Assembly: GCF_030247195.1 (NCBI RefSeq)
Contig: NC_080671.1
Coordinates: forward strand, 469,770,766 to 469,834,765
DNA length: 64,000 nucleotides
Reading direction: 5' to 3'
From: Topomyia yanbarensis
Lineage: Eukaryota > Arthropoda > Insecta > Diptera > Culicidae
This document shows, piece after piece, positions 22,917-35,164 of this stretch (its first letter is position 1; the number at the start of each line of letters is the position of its first letter). The position numbers and the translations under genes are program-made. The notes beneath the pieces were generated by a model. It did no database searches. It had not been told where the DNA came from and saw only the letters and a list, made by a program, of their open reading frames with translations.

Positions 22917-23628
22917 TTAAATTAGAGGCAATATTGCTTTAATGAACTTAATTGGAATATCGTCAAGTCCTATTGCGTTGGATTTAATTTCATAAATTGC
23001 ATTGATTATATGATAATCTTCAATAGCATTAAAACTGAAAATATCAAGAGAAGCGCTAGTGTGAGCTTCGCAGACACCATCGCCCATCGTAAAACTGTTT
23101 GCGAAAAATCTATTTATTTCATTTGGTGTGAAATCGGGAGGTTCCTTGAAAAGTGTTTTTTCTAAACCAAGAGAGCGCAATTCTTTCCAGAGATCTTTTG
23201 TTGGTAGATCGTTACTAATCTTGCTTCTAATGTAGTTGTCTTTGGCATCGGATATCAATTTGGTTACTCTGTTTCGCAGGCGTTTAAATAAGCCATGATC
23301 AATGTCACTGCAGGTTTGTTTCCATTTATTGAATGCCAGATCTCGATCTATTATGGCTTTGGATATATATGAAGTGAACCATGGATTGTAGCGCTTTTTA
23401 GTTGATATTGTTCGCAGGGGTACGCAATGGTCGTGTAACGATTTAACATGCATGTTAAGAAAACTTAAAAGAGTGTTAGGATCTTCTGTTCTAAAAAAAT
23501 CAGTCCAATCGATATTATTATACATTGCTATAATCGATGATGGATTTAGGTTATTGTAATCACGGAAAGAGATGGGATTCGCTTGCTTACTAATGTTAAT
23601 GTCAATAGAAGCAAACAACAAATCATGG
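22917..23628 (-). pseudogene. LINE copy F: endonuclease end and linker before RT
   Basis: An open segment of about 235 codons carries SNHDLLFASIDI (end of endonuclease), the linker with KRYNPWFTSYISKAIIDRDL and RNRVTKLISDAKDNYIRSKI, then NAIGLDDIPIKFIKAILP, the RT entry motif. The start is the hAT insertion point; the upstream coding sequence resumes at 26600. It has no internal stops. Confidence 0.8.
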
Positions 23629-23659
23629 TTAGACATTAGAGATGGTCGGGTTTCAATTT

Positions 23660-23930
23660 TTTCAAACCCGAACCCGACCCGAACCCGAGAGCTTGAAAAT
23701 TGAAAACCCCGAACCCGACCCGAGCCCGAAATTATAAAATTTGAAAAACCCGAACCCGACCCGAGCCCGAAAATTTCAAAATTGAAAAACCCGGACCCGA
23801 CCCGTACCCGAGAATGAAAATTTTGTAAAACCCTAACCCGACCCGACCTGGAGAATTTTAAAATTTGAAAACCCGAACCCGACCCGAAAATTTAAAATTT
23901 GAGAAACCCGATCCGAACCCAACTTGCTAG
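23660..23930. repeat. Left subterminal GAACCCGACCCG array
   Basis: Roughly seven clusters of AACCCGACCCG(A)ACCCG, each followed by 15-25 bases of A/T-rich DNA with AAAATT words. Matching clusters in mixed orientation sit at 26340-26575. Such arrays usually serve as transposase binding sites. Confidence 0.8.
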
Positions 23931-24473
23931 TACGGAGAATCAACCAAAGATCTCGAAGATTAAATTTTAGGCACCTGAGCTGGACCCAAGGCTCATCTAA
24001 GAGTAGTAGAATCATTCGAATCACCATACGCATTGAGTTATATCTGTCTATGGCAAAACGAATCACTGGCGAGTAGAATTCGCATTTATATTGACTATTA
24101 TTGAACATCGAATTTGTAATGTTCTGAGAAACTTATAAATCGTCGATATCTTAATCGGAAATCAGGATAAATCGGTGGCTAACTCAAGGGGAAACAAAAA
24201 GCTTAATGGTGACAGTTTCAAACAGCCTTACCCGTCGCACTTAGCCAAAATTTCTAGTTCTTTATCAAAAACCATTCTTGAAAAGGCAGATTTGTATAAT
24301 TTATTACTAGTTGGTACGGTCAAACTTGTGTCGAAGGGTGTCAATCAAGATTCTCTGACGCGTTTTTTATGTCACATCATTAGCGTTAGGACTATCTATG
24401 ATGGGGTATCTAAATTCCCAGCAAACCAGTAAGCACTAAAGTAATCAGCATATTGACTATATAAGAGCTGTCC

Positions 24474-24580
24474 GATGTTTATAAGCTTTATATGGGCTTT
24501 ACAAATGTTTATAAGCTGCATAGCAGCTTTACAAATGTTTATAAGTTTTATACAAGTTTTTCGAATGTTTATAAGCATTA
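24474..24580. repeat. 30-bp tandem array, about 3.5 units
   Basis: Units start at 24474, 24504, 24534 and 24564, each beginning AATGTTTATAAGC or a one-base variant and ending AGCTTTACA or TTTTTCG. Because 30 is a multiple of three, the reverse strand shows a ten-residue protein repeat that is only a by-product. Confidence 0.85.
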
Positions 24581-26339
24581 CAAGCATTAAGCATTAAAAT
24601 AGACTGTATATGGGTATATGACCCTTTATAATGCCGTTTATGCTTGACATTTCTATTAAACTAAAGCAATGAAGTCCAAATCAAAACAAATATGATATGG
24701 TGCACTTTGTAAACTCAAGAAAAAGCTTGTCGGCTTCGGAGATTTGGCACAAACAAATTAAAGTTAACTAAATCTTTGAGCCATAAAATGATACGAAACT
24801 GCGATGAATTACTTTTAAGTTTAGTGTAGGAAGGGAAATAATTTCAAAAATAAAATATTCCCAAAACCATGCTTCTGTTCGTCGGTGAGTGAAATCAACT
24901 TCCAATCGAACCAAAAACCGTTCGATTCAAGAACGGAAAATATCATTTATATGACCAAATGCTCAAATGGATCAAACAGCAAGCGCACTGGAACAACTTA
25001 TCCCCCATATCTTCTAGAAGCAGAAGTTCGAGCCTGGATCAAACGCTGTATAGAAAAAAGTCAAACACATGTGGCAGATAGACCATGAAAGATAAAAAGA
25101 GAGAAAAACGGTCTTTCCTCCATTTTCGTTTTGTTTTTTTTCAACCAGTGGGTTCTACCCATTACACAAATTGTTTTGACATTCCTCCATAGGCGCGGCG
25201 GAAAAGTGGGAGTAGGCTGCATATCAGCCGAATATTTCGCCAAAAGTGGCTTTTGAACAGCACTCATGTACAATATGATGCCTATAAGCTCAGCTACCCT
25301 TGTTCTATACGCGAGTATAGAACCGAATTGATGCCATTTTTACGGCTTAGTGGTTACTTGGGTTATATTATGATTCAGATTATACGGTAAGCGCGCCAGT
25401 AGAGATGCTTCGACTTTTCCAACGGAGCTTTCGGAACGAGTCCAAACTTGAAAAAATCCGTCAATGGCTTCAACAGAACACACAATTTGCGATTAATTCC
25501 TCAAGAGCGTGGAAATTCATATATATTCATGAAGAAATCCGGATCATGCAACGGCCCAGCCCGGGGACAATCTGACAATCTGTGAGTTCAATATATGGGA
25601 ATTTGTCTTTGTAGTCAATGGTTGAAAAGCATCTCGTGGATCGCAACTATGCCAAGAATATTCAAATCGTGCTGCCTTGAAATTTAACTATCATTTTAAT
25701 TCATGTTTCTATTTATAATAGGCATAGTTAAAACAATTATAATGCAATATGTAGCAAAAAGTACTACTATTCAGTATACTCGCGACACCCACTTTTCGAT
25801 TTCTCGCGACTGTCAAAATGACCAATCAGGAGCGGATCAATATATAGTTTTTTATTGTCTCTACTTCCCGTAGATTTTCACTCGCTTTGCTGTAGGCTTT
25901 AGCCGAGTTTCACGCGTTCACTCTAACCTAAATATCAGTTTTAAAGTACCTATCGAAATTTATAATAGAAAGTTGAACCAATATTTGAAGAGAAATTTCT
26001 GTGGACTTGGTTTGTTACTAATTATCATGAAAAATAAATTGCAAAAAAAATTTAGATTTGAAACGTACTGTTGAATACTCTAAAATGAATGTTCGTTTAA
26101 AAAATAAAATAATTCAGGTAGCTTGCGAATCTGAAGAGAGGGAATTTTATACAAGAATGAAAAAATACAATATTTAAGCATCAGAAAACAACGACGAATT
26201 CTAGCGATTCAAATGTGCTAACATTTAGTACGGTTATATGTGTCATACATTCGTATTAAGAAGTATAATACACTACTACAAAAAGAGACTGGGTTTTGTG
26301 TACAGACGCCAACTACATCAAGAAATGGTTGGGTTGTTT

Positions 26340-26575
26340 TGTTCAAAATCCTAACCCCACCCGACCCCGATCATTTCTAATTTGAAAAACCCGAACCCGA
26401 CCCGAGCCCGAAAATTCAAAATTGCAAAAACCCGGACCGGACCCGAACCCGAGATTTCCTAATTTAAAAACCCGGAACCCGACCCGAACCCGAGAAGCTT
26501 AAATTTATAGAACCCGAACCCGACCCGAAACCCGTCGGGTTCGGGTCGGGTCCGGGTTTCGGGTCCAAAAACCCG
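26340..26575. repeat. Right subterminal GAACCCGACCCG array
   Basis: Dense clusters of AACCCGACCCG, ending in both orientations (TCGGGTTCGGGTCGGGTC near 26540) just inside the terminal repeat. Confidence 0.8.
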
Positions 26576-26599
26576 AACCCGACCATCTCTATTAGACAT

Positions 26600-27311
26600 G
26601 AAAGGGACGCTGACTTGATTGAACCGTAAAATCCTGTTACGATTGTTGGTCACCATCAGATCAATTTGAGATGTGCCTGTTCGGTGGAAGTGGGTTGGAT
26701 AGTTTCCAATTGATGAAAAATCTGCGCCATACAAAAATCTTTCAAATCGCTTAGTTTTTTTCTGAATCACCATCAAGTAAATTAGTGTTAAAATCTCCCA
26801 TAAGTAAAATATTATCATATTGATAGTTAGTATCAGAAAATTTTTCTTGCAATAAATCTGAACAATCACAACCGGGAGGGTTATAGAAAAAACCCAACAG
26901 CAATTTTTCATTATTTATGGTTATTTCTAACAAAATGTATTCAGTCTGTGATTCTCCAACTTGAGTTTGCGGTTTATCCAGAATTCGATATTTGATATAC
27001 TTTTTCAAGTACACCAAAATTCCACCGCCAAGTCTACCGATATGATCATTACGGATGATTGTATAATCCTCTATAGCCAGCATATCGTTTGGAATTTTAT
27101 CGTTCAACCATGACTCACTTATACCGACTACATCGACCTTAGAAGTTGAAACTAAATTACGCAATTCGTGAACTTTCGACATTTTTCTAGCACAAATGCT
27201 TTGACTGTTCATGCAGCAAATTGAGAGTTTATCGGAAATGAGTGCAGATTTCATCACAATACCAGGAATACTCCAATTTAAGGAGGCATTGCCAGCGGAA
27301 GCACTACCCAT
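26600..27311 (-). pseudogene. LINE copy F: ORF2 endonuclease domain
   Basis: The reverse strand encodes an APE-type endonuclease: ICCMNSQSICARKMSKVHEL at the start (N of the first motif), VDVVGISESWLND (catalytic E), GGGILVYLKKYI, ILLMGDFNTNLLDGD (catalytic D and N), then after a frame step SSIGNYPTHFHRTGTSQIDL and FNQVSVPFMSN, where the hAT element cuts in. The final SNHD motif continues at 23628. The start is uncertain because the frame upstream of MGSASAGN has no recognisable sequence. Confidence 0.8.
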
Positions 27312-27529
27312 ATTCTAAATTTAGTCCACCAGGGTTAATAAGGCCATGTTTGCAGAGCATTTTTAGTAAAACTAAAAAAAAATTAATTAATTTTAACAAA
27401 TATGATCAAATATACAAAATTTTCTATGCAAATTCAAATATTATATAATTATCAATGAAACTTCAATTAGCACTTTTATAGCAATAGACTTGCCCATGCC
27501 ATACGGTAGTAATCATCGTAAATCCAACA

Positions 27530-27812
27530 GCAGCAACACTAGCAGACAGCATCCACAGCAGCAGCAGCACCAACAGACAGTATTTACGGCAGCAGCAATC
27601 CCATTGACTTCCAGGATGGAATCAAGGGAAGATCAAGGAAAGGAGTAACGGGAGAAAAATAGAGTATCTTTATAGGAAAGGTTAGTTACCAGTAGACACA
27701 TCCACAGCAGCAACAGCAATACCATTGACGTTCAGGATGGAATCAAAGGAGTTAAAGGAAAGGAACAACGGAAAAAAAAGAATATCTGTATAGGACAGGT
27801 TAGCTTTGTTGA
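27530..27812. repeat. CAG-rich tandem duplication in the inter-ORF spacer of copy F
   Basis: Two diverged units of about 130-160 bp (27550-27690 and 27695-27812) share CCACAGCAGCA, CCATTGAC, CAGGATGGAATCAA and TATAGGA.AGGTTAG. They fill the spacer between ORF1 and ORF2 and do not encode an obvious protein. Confidence 0.65.
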
Positions 27813-28575
27813 ACTAAACGATTCAAATCCTCTTCGGTTGCAACAGCTACATCAGCATTTGCGTGTTGGCTCCGTACAAAGATGATTCCTCTTCTCGTGT
27901 ATACAGCCTTAAGTTTCCCGTTCTTCATCAGTCCAATCGCTTTAGATTTAATTTTCCGCGCCGATGGTGTCAGGTTTTCATTCACGTACACTCTTACATC
28001 GGACTGAAATCCGATTTGCGCCAATGATAAAGTGCGAATGCGCAAATATTTACTAAAAAAAAATCATCACGTTGATTAAGAATTGCAAACTGCACAAGAA
28101 TCAAGGGTTTGGAGCCCTCCTGCATCGTAGTTTTGGTTAAACGACGCATATCGACGAGCGGTACAGCAGCTTCAGTATAACCGAGAGCAAGACTCCAACA
28201 GCGAAAATAGTCACACAAGTTTTCATCTTTGGTGTATGGAACTCCACTTATGATCAAGTCGTTCGATAATTGTAATCTGGCTATCGAATCGGAATTGTCC
28301 TTTACCTCTGACTGCACATTAGATAACTTTTTGTTGATATCGTTTATTTCAGCCTTTATATCGTCTAATCTTTTGCCAATATCAGTACGAAGCTCATTCC
28401 CCAGATTGTTGATTCGATCCTCTAATGCTTTGTTTTGCTCCATTATCACTCTGGCTAGATCGTTAGTCGTCATATCGCCTGTTGAGCCATATAGAGAATC
28501 TGACTTGATTCGCTTGATGTTATTGTCACTTTTTGACATTCCACTCGTTTTGCTGCGCAAACACAGTTGACTCAT
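27800..28575 (-). pseudogene. LINE copy F: ORF1 (coiled coil plus FP25-like C-terminal domain)
   Basis: ORF1 proteins bind LINE RNA. The first open segment (28575-27994) has a coiled coil at about residues 45-100 (NKALEDRINNLGNELRTDIG and EINDINKKLSNVQSEVKD, with heptad spacing), then LIISGVPYTKDENLCDYF, the RNA-recognition-like core common to insect LINE ORF1s. The second segment (28045-27800, another frame) gives QIGFQSDVRVYVNENLTPSA and KNGKLKAVYTRRGIIFVRSQ, resembling the C-terminal domain related to baculovirus FP25 proteins. The two overlap near 28000-28045, where one frameshift separates them. The methionine at 28575 follows an in-frame stop and is a plausible start. Confidence 0.75.
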
Positions 28576-28830
28576 TAGCTCAAAACACAGAGAAGAGATC
28601 GTTTTATTTCAGGCTACACTAGTTGTGATGAAGAATGAATACAAAGCCAATATACGTGCGATGCCCAAAGTTGGATAATTTTCAGCGCGTTTTTTCAGGA
28701 TTTATCGAGATGAATTCGACACAATAACACTGTCCGATGATTCTTCGGATTTTCCTTTATTGGGAAATCAATCACGCGAGCAAATAATTAGCAAACAACA
28801 GCGTTAATTAAAGTTTCATAACTAGGCAAT

Positions 28831-30800
28831 CAGTGGCGTAGCCAGAAATTTGGTTTGGAGGGGGTTTTGACGAAAATCATAGATTTTTCAAAAATGTTGG
28901 CGGGTCTATTGATGACATTTAATCTGTAGGCCGCGATCGACTGGGTACTACCGTGTTCTGCAGTAATAGCGAAATGGGATGGTGTGAGCGGACATGGGCG
29001 CCATAACCCTACCGTAGGAAGAACTAAACACCTGTCCTGTCGCAGGTGTCGGTTATGTTGGGTGGCGGACTACGAGACAGGTTAGGTCAAGTTCAACGAG
29101 TGGCCCAAAAACACCACTTTACTAACAATCAAGGAGAAAAGGATGAGCTGAAAACTCGCAACTTCGAAACCGTAGCAGTGGAGGAGCTTTGCTAGACGGG
29201 GCAGAAGGTGTGGAAATGCGGGGATCGAGCGACGTCACAAGAGCTGAGCAAAATGCACCAACGCGTGATTAGCGAAAGGATGTGTGTAGTGTGGATCAAA
29301 GGCCATTTCTTCAACTAGAGCATTATCAATGTGCACTGACCTCACGAAGCCAAGAAAGGTGCATTTTATGGCGGAATGTTAAGCTCGTCATCGGTGACAT
29401 AAACATCCTGATAGGCCGGGGGCATTGTATAAACCGGTTATCGCACAGGATAGTGGGTACATCTTATAAATAATGTGCACAAATTATCACGATTGATAAG
29501 TATATTATGACGAACACCTAAGTAGCGCAGCCGTAGACAACAAGAATCAGCTTGGAGACGCGCACAGTCGACAACAGATTCCGGATCTACCTAAGATTCA
29601 TGAAAAAATAGGACGGTTGAACCGCTGGCAATGATCAACTGTCATGTGAGCTACTCAAACACAGTGTAGAGGAATTGGCTAGAGCACTCCACTGGGTGCT
29701 TTAGAAGATCTGGAAGGAGAAGATTTTACCAAAGTATAGGATGTAGGGAGTAGTATGTCCCATCTATAAAAATGGTGTTAAGCGGGATTTTTGCGACTAA
29801 TTACCGGTTAATCACATTCCTGAACTGCCGTTGTATGCAAAGGTGACGTAAATGCCAGCGAGTATATTTTTCAGGAAATCAATTTTCAAATCTTGCATGG
29901 TGCGGGTAAAAGCATGCTTTGGCCACTTTGTTTTTCGCATTTCAACAGGTTATTTTTAATTTTTATTTGAAGTCGTTTGCACTAAAAGATGCGAATTTTC
30001 GTAGTGAACTTAAAAATATGAAAAAGTTAAATTTGACCAAAGTTGCGTTGAAGCCACTTTTGCATACCAGGATAGTAAACGTCATCTACAAGGTGTTCTC
30101 CCAAATTCTTTGTTACCGCCTATAACCGTTAGTAGGGGAATTCGTAGTGCAATATGGCCTATAACGCACAAATACGGGTTGCATTCATATCTTCAAACAA
30201 GCTATTTGCAATAATATTCTTGAAAACTTTGCTGAAGACATTTTGTCTCGAAATAAGTTTGATTGGAGTTAGTAATGCATCCAATTGGAAAAATTAATCA
30301 CAAAATTATGCTACTAAATACTACACCACCGAAAGCTTATGGTTTCCAAATTATGGAATCTTTGCGCCATTCAATTCGATACCCAAATGTACACCATAAA
30401 TAGCGAATCTTAGCTAGTGGCACTTTATATAAGTGATAACCCAAAAAATCAAATGCATATAAAAACCAATTCTGACCTGTTAGAGACAAGCGTAAAACGC
30501 CATTTTTCATCAGTTTCTATGTAGGCGTTTTCGTTGAGCTATTTTGCTTGATATTTACATGATATTTATAGGATCCTCACTAAAATATTAGTTACAAGAT
30601 CCCATTCTCACAATTTACAAAAAGTCCCCATAACGTTTAAAACATTAGGTTCTCAATATAATGAACAGATAATAAACTTCCAAAATTATTTTTTGAATAT
30701 TTAAATAAACTAGTCAGCATCAAATTTTTTGTCTTCAATTCAAATATTTTGGTTTGGAGGGGGTTTTAACCCCCAAAACCCCCCCTTGGCTACGCCACTG
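28831..30800. mobile_element. hAT-type element (CAGTGGCGTAGCC ends) carrying an RTE fragment
   Basis: Terminal inverted repeats CAGTGGCGTAGCCA with subterminal TTTGGTTTGGAGGGGGTTTT on both sides, and a perfect 8-bp duplication TAGGCAAT at 28823-28830 and 30801-30808. These identify a hAT insertion. No transposase frame is seen. Bases about 28940-30125 are derived from an RTE-clade LINE, and 30130-30760 matches the interior of the related copies at 40.69-41.6 kb, so the LINE piece was inserted into the hAT element or travelled with it. Confidence 0.9.
28940..30125 (+). pseudogene. RTE-clade (JAM1-like) LINE fragment, endonuclease to early RT
   Basis: Forward strand. Readable blocks are NVKLVIGDINILIGR (29371-29420; catalytic D/N motif of the endonuclease, usually GDFNA.VG), then ELLKHSVEELARALHWVL, KIWKEKILP, GVVCPIYKNGVKRDF and the NYRxxxLL region as LPVNHIPELP, and finally VIYKVFSQILCYRL. 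These match the order in RTE elements such as JAM1 of Aedes. Frame changes and stops are frequent, and about 220 bp (29845-30065) between the NYR and YKV blocks appear to be an extra insertion. The RT palm with YADD is absent. Confidence 0.7.
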
Positions 30801-30879
30801 TAGGCAATCTATTCGCACTTCATTCTTACTACCACAGTATTACCACCACAACATGTACTTCCAAAGATGTTATACCCAA

Positions 30880-31333
30880 ACAAGATTCTCCATGTTCATT
30901 GGCATGTTCAGAGAGGCACACTCTCCGTATTTTTTTAGTGTACTTCGGAAAGGAAATTTACCAACCAATCCAACAACATTGAGAGGTAGTTTTGCAAAAA
31001 CTGTTGTGTTGCAGCTATCTGGGCTTCGGCCACCCAGTCAAGAAGTGTGTGTGTCATCTCCACTGCTTCAACAGCCGGTTCAGTTCTGGTTTTACTTCGC
31101 CGCAGGTCACCACGACTGTCCTAACCACATGTAGCATAGTTCTGGAAAGGATTGTTTTTAACGCTGTAGATTATCGTGCTCTACTCAACTCGGCAGCAAT
31201 GTCTAACTTTACCCCTGCACAGTTACCAAAGGTTGTCCTCAGCCGGACATTTCGGTCATAGGAATTGGCCTCTCAACGCAGTCATATCTGAAGCAGTTAT
31301 CTGCAGAGTTGCCAACCATGCCATACTTTGGCG
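30880..31333 (+). pseudogene. BEL/Pao retrotransposon fragment, gag zinc knuckle to protease (part 1)
   Basis: Forward-strand coding remnant in several frames. It contains a gag C-terminal piece (FREAHSPYFF, LPTNPTTLRGSFAK), a degraded zinc knuckle (C-x-GH-x4-C), and then a protease start where the active-site triplet region reads RALLNSA; the aspartate normally expected after RALL is replaced by asparagine. The hAT element at 31334 then interrupts it, and protease-like coding resumes at 37048. The order gag, knuckle, protease and the RALLDS-type motif point to BEL/Pao rather than Ty3. Inactive. Confidence 0.6.
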
Positions 31334-31339
31334 CAGGGC

Positions 31340-34300
31340 CGGCGAAACACTTTTTTCTCGAGTGGGTAGGAAGGTTTAGAGTGATTTCTACTCGTAGTGA
31401 CGAAAGTTCCTACATAGTTTATGTAAGTGAACCCGAAAATTTCCGGATAATACCTGGTGACCACTTGGAAATACCCTTTCGTAGACGAACTGTGTGACCG
31501 ACGACTCAGCAAAAATGTGTTTGTTGATTACTGATACCTTAAATGTTCCACAGCTAAGTACCAATTACTATATTCTTTTAAATTTCGTTGCATTAATTTT
31601 CTATTTACTCCGATAAACCTTCTTTGTGCGGGTACTGAAACCCGCATGATAGTATTGACTAATGGGAAGGTATTACCGACAACAGACAGCCTATTTAGCT
31701 CAATGGAGGTCAATTTGAATATTTATCCGATGGCAAAATAATGCCGATAAATCTCCTTTTCGATATAAATTATATTCAGCTAATACAACGGGCCCCTGGA
31801 ATGTCTACTTCCGGATATATAACGAATATAACCCATTTAACATCATCAATATATCGCGTAAACTAACTAAACAACACTCGGCCGTGTGCGAAGAAGTATC
31901 TTGTCTACATACCCGCCTGCAAAGTAATGATTGATGGTGTAGCCTCCGACAGGGGCCTTAATTACGAATTACGAAATTCTGGTTTCCAAGCAAATGCGTT
32001 CAAGATAAATCAAAGAGTATAAGAACTTATATTCAAGCAGGCTCATGTCGAGCCTTTCGCCAGATCTTCTCTTCCAAACATTATTCTTTTGAACGAGGCT
32101 CGTCCACCTGTTCGCTTTTTTGTGCGTCAGGGCATGCCGTCCTTGCGAACAATCGAGTCCTGCAACTACCCAATGTAGAAACGTGGAAACCACGACTAAT
32201 TTCTACGCTCCCTTGTCCACTAAAGAGCGAGAGTCTGACAATCCTATTAAGGTAACATGTTCTAATGTGCCTATAACTTTTCGAAAGTAAGAAAATCATT
32301 TTCTCTCCTAATCTGCCTGAGAGTGTGCTTTGATGGGTGCTATTACAAAACCGAATTAAGTGACTACTCGTCTCGGAAATCTTAGAAACTAACAAAAATT
32401 TCCTCATGGGACATCAAAAATCGCAAGTCCGAATCAAAGGCAGACATTGTCCTTCTATACATCGTACTTCAGCTAGTTCAAGAAGACTTCAACTCCCACG
32501 GTATGCTATAGGATTGTCTTCACGTTGATAACCGATCTATCTTATTGCATGATATTCGTGACAATTTCAATGTGATCATGACTACACCACTACCGCGGCC
32601 AAGCGCGTTGGATTTATCATTGTATTGAGCCTCAATTAGTGTGCCTATGGATTGGAACGTCCACTATATTCGAAACAATCGAATCAAAACAAGCAATTCC
32701 TCCGGTGGAAGCATACAAGGGTTTAACTGGCTTGATTATTGTTGGAACTGGCAGCACGGACATGGTTGGAACTGGGAGCACGGACATACACGAGTAGAAT
32801 TTACACATTTAGAGAGAGGAAAGATTTAGAGTGTATAGAGAGGAAGAAGTGTCAGAATCAGAAAAAGGAAAAGATTAACAGCGTGCGGAAGAATTTCTAT
32901 TTCTAAACCTAAACCTTGAAACTTATTGGCTAGTATAAAACTTATTAACTAGTTAAAACTTAATATCTAGTGTAAAACTTAACCTATCTTAGAACTACTG
33001 CGAAACACTACTGTAAGTAAATTTGATAGAATTGCAATAATTAAAATATAAGCTAATTGGAAATTTATCCTAACCTAGATTCGCGTACGACAGCGTTAGT
33101 TTACACTAAAAGCGGGAGATAGCGTATGCAATTGAACGAATACCGATTTATGTAAGTTTTTATTGTATAACTGTATAAATTTAATCTAAACAAATATAAT
33201 TACAGCTAAAAGATGAATCGAAATCACAAATTGTGATTTATTGTTTGCGATCTGCTAAACAGATTTCGGATCTTCACGCGCCCCGTCTTCTTGTTCTCCG
33301 GAACAATTATCGACGCTGCGATTAAAGGTCAGACGAATCGAGATCCGGCGTAAACAGCAGTGGACGGTCTTCCACTTCGTGGTGGGTAGAGAGCACTCTG
33401 AATTGTACGCGAACAGGTGCTATAAGGACTTTTTTAATTGTCCGATCGCCCGATTTTCTCCGAATATACGCAACGTTAGAAACGCAAAAGAAAAACTTAA
33501 TGAATGCTGAAAACGCGGTTATTGGCACCGATTTGTCGACGGATTATCGAGAGAAATAATGTTTCATCTGGTGACATTCCATATAGATCTATACTCAAAC
33601 AATTGATGTTTCGCGATGAAATGATACTACTTTATTTAAACGTAATGATTGCTTTTAGAACACACAAATTAACCTGACAGCAAAGATGATCGCGCTAAGC
33701 ATTGTAGTGCGGTTATCACTGTAGCGTTCGTTAGATGATGACAGCTATGCATCGCTTCTATGCTAATTATTATGACGGTAGGGGTGAGGGTGATCATAAA
33801 AAGAGGCTCTGCTGCATACATTCTCCCCACAAACTGATGGTTTTATATTTACCCATCAACGACCATGTCCACATCGCTACAGTTCCAAGGATGCTCTCCA
33901 TTCGATGGAGCATGGAAAGCACTCCTTGCATTTTCTGGGGAAAACATGGGAGTTCCTTAGTTTCTTATCTGAAAAATCATATCAGATTACCTTAGTTTGA
34001 ATTCTTTAATATTGCTCCATTCCGGGTAATGAGAAGGCAAGGCGGACACTTAGATTAGAATGGTAACGAGAGTAGGCGTACAGTTAGGCATTAGAAGGTG
34101 ATATTTTAGAAAGAGTTTTTCAGTATTTCTTGTCAGAGGACGCTCGAAATTTGGCAAATATCGTAGAACAATGGAAGTTTAGGAATCCCCAAAGCACAAA
34201 CAAGCCTTGGTTCAAGGGGATGGATAAGGTTCGTGACTTCATTCAGATCTATGCTATATTTCACCCTAAGGAGGAAAATTTGGTAAAAACCAAAATTTCT

Positions 34301-34900
34301 CACTAGGGTGAAAATTTGTTGGTAAAACCAGTCCTTGTACTTGAGAGTACAAATCTTTATTTCATACTCAGTTGCATTGCGGCTTTGTCTCATCAGATGA
34401 TATCTCGGTTCATATCCAGTCATTATGCGTTGGCAGAGCATCTCCGGTGTAGTGGGGTCGTGGAGAGTGGTCTATGCGCTTATGGCAACATTATACATGT
34501 AGTCTGGTCGTGCGCCTAGTTTGGGCTCAGATCTCCGTTAAACGAATCCCTTCTACCTCGTTCTAGTTCGAGATGTGCTAGCTATACTCTATCTCCCTAT
34601 ATGTCTCTGATATACCGATTTTTAAACACGATGGATTGACAAATTTAATTATCTCTTCTTATTTAGTTGATATGCTAACAGCTACCTGGAAATCTGGTTC
34701 CAAAGGAGTTCCCAGCGGATCCAATTCGGTTCATGATGTCCTGAAGTATTTTTCCGTTTGCCAAAAAACTGCAAGTTTAATTTCTTATTTCTTTAACATT
34801 GTTGTCCGCCCTCTCTTCACTTTCCCTGATACGGTCTCTGCTACTCTGATGTTGAAATCAATTCCTCTTGTGTACATCTTTTGCCCTCCATATAATAAGC
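31340..34900. other. Interior of the 5.7-kb hAT element: no gene recognised
   Basis: Open frames on both strands (for example 32081-32407, 34133-34441, 34636-34932) have no motif I can name. A coding-like run in the forward strand from about 31890 to 32180 (GVASDRGLNYELRNSGFQAN) shows frame changes and could be the gag-like ORF of another retroelement, without proof. Confidence 0.35.
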
Positions 34901-35164
34901 CTATTAGTGTTTCTCCTTGCTTCAATTGTTAATCAAATAAGAGTTCATGCTAAAAAAATAATAAATTGTATCTCTAATCTTTGAAAGTATTTCTAACTGC
35001 ATCCTTTAATCTGAATAAAAATGCACCGGTATTTTTTCTGCATATCGATCTGAATTCCTTGTTTTAAGATGTGAATGTCTCAAAACATATTCATCTTAGT
35101 ATTAACTTAGAGACTAATCGAGACTACCAACTCACGAACGAGCGCTGAAAATTTGACGGTACAC

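Larger units (their letters stand above)
23637..26591. mobile_element. hAT-type element with GAACCCGACCCG subterminal arrays
   Basis: The ends are inverted copies of TAGAGATGGTCGGGTT and the flanks carry a perfect 8-bp duplication, TTAGACAT, at 23629-23636 and 26592-26599. Eight-base targets and a TAGAGATG-type start are hAT hallmarks. Both subterminal zones (about 23660-23930 and 26340-26575) are arrays of AACCCGACCCGAACCCG units separated by short A/T-rich words, denser than in most hAT elements. No transposase frame was recognised, so it is probably non-autonomous. The interior includes a 30-bp tandem array (24474-24580). Confidence 0.9.
19675..28822 (-). mobile_element. CR1/L2-group non-LTR retrotransposon, copy F, near full length but interrupted
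   Basis: On the reverse strand this copy runs from a 5' untranslated region (28576-28822) through ORF1, an inter-ORF spacer, endonuclease, RT and a 3' tail with AAT repeats near 19680. Two DNA elements interrupt it (20224-21964 and 23637-26591), adding about 4.7 kb. Both junctions are exact: omitting each insertion and one target copy leaves the ORF2 frame continuous. ORF2 also has its own stops and frameshifts between 22664 and 22916, so it was already decaying or decayed independently. Its 5' edge is taken at the hAT target duplication at 28823-28830, although the pre-insertion sequence could extend past 30808. Confidence 0.85.

Noticed and set aside
24396..24587. Reverse-strand frame with repeated KLINICKA-like units
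   Set aside because: By-product of the 30-bp array at 24474-24580.
30992..31261. Complete protease gene in the first BEL/Pao fragment
   Set aside because: The active-site aspartate is asparagine, frames change, and a hAT element cuts it, so it is a remnant only.
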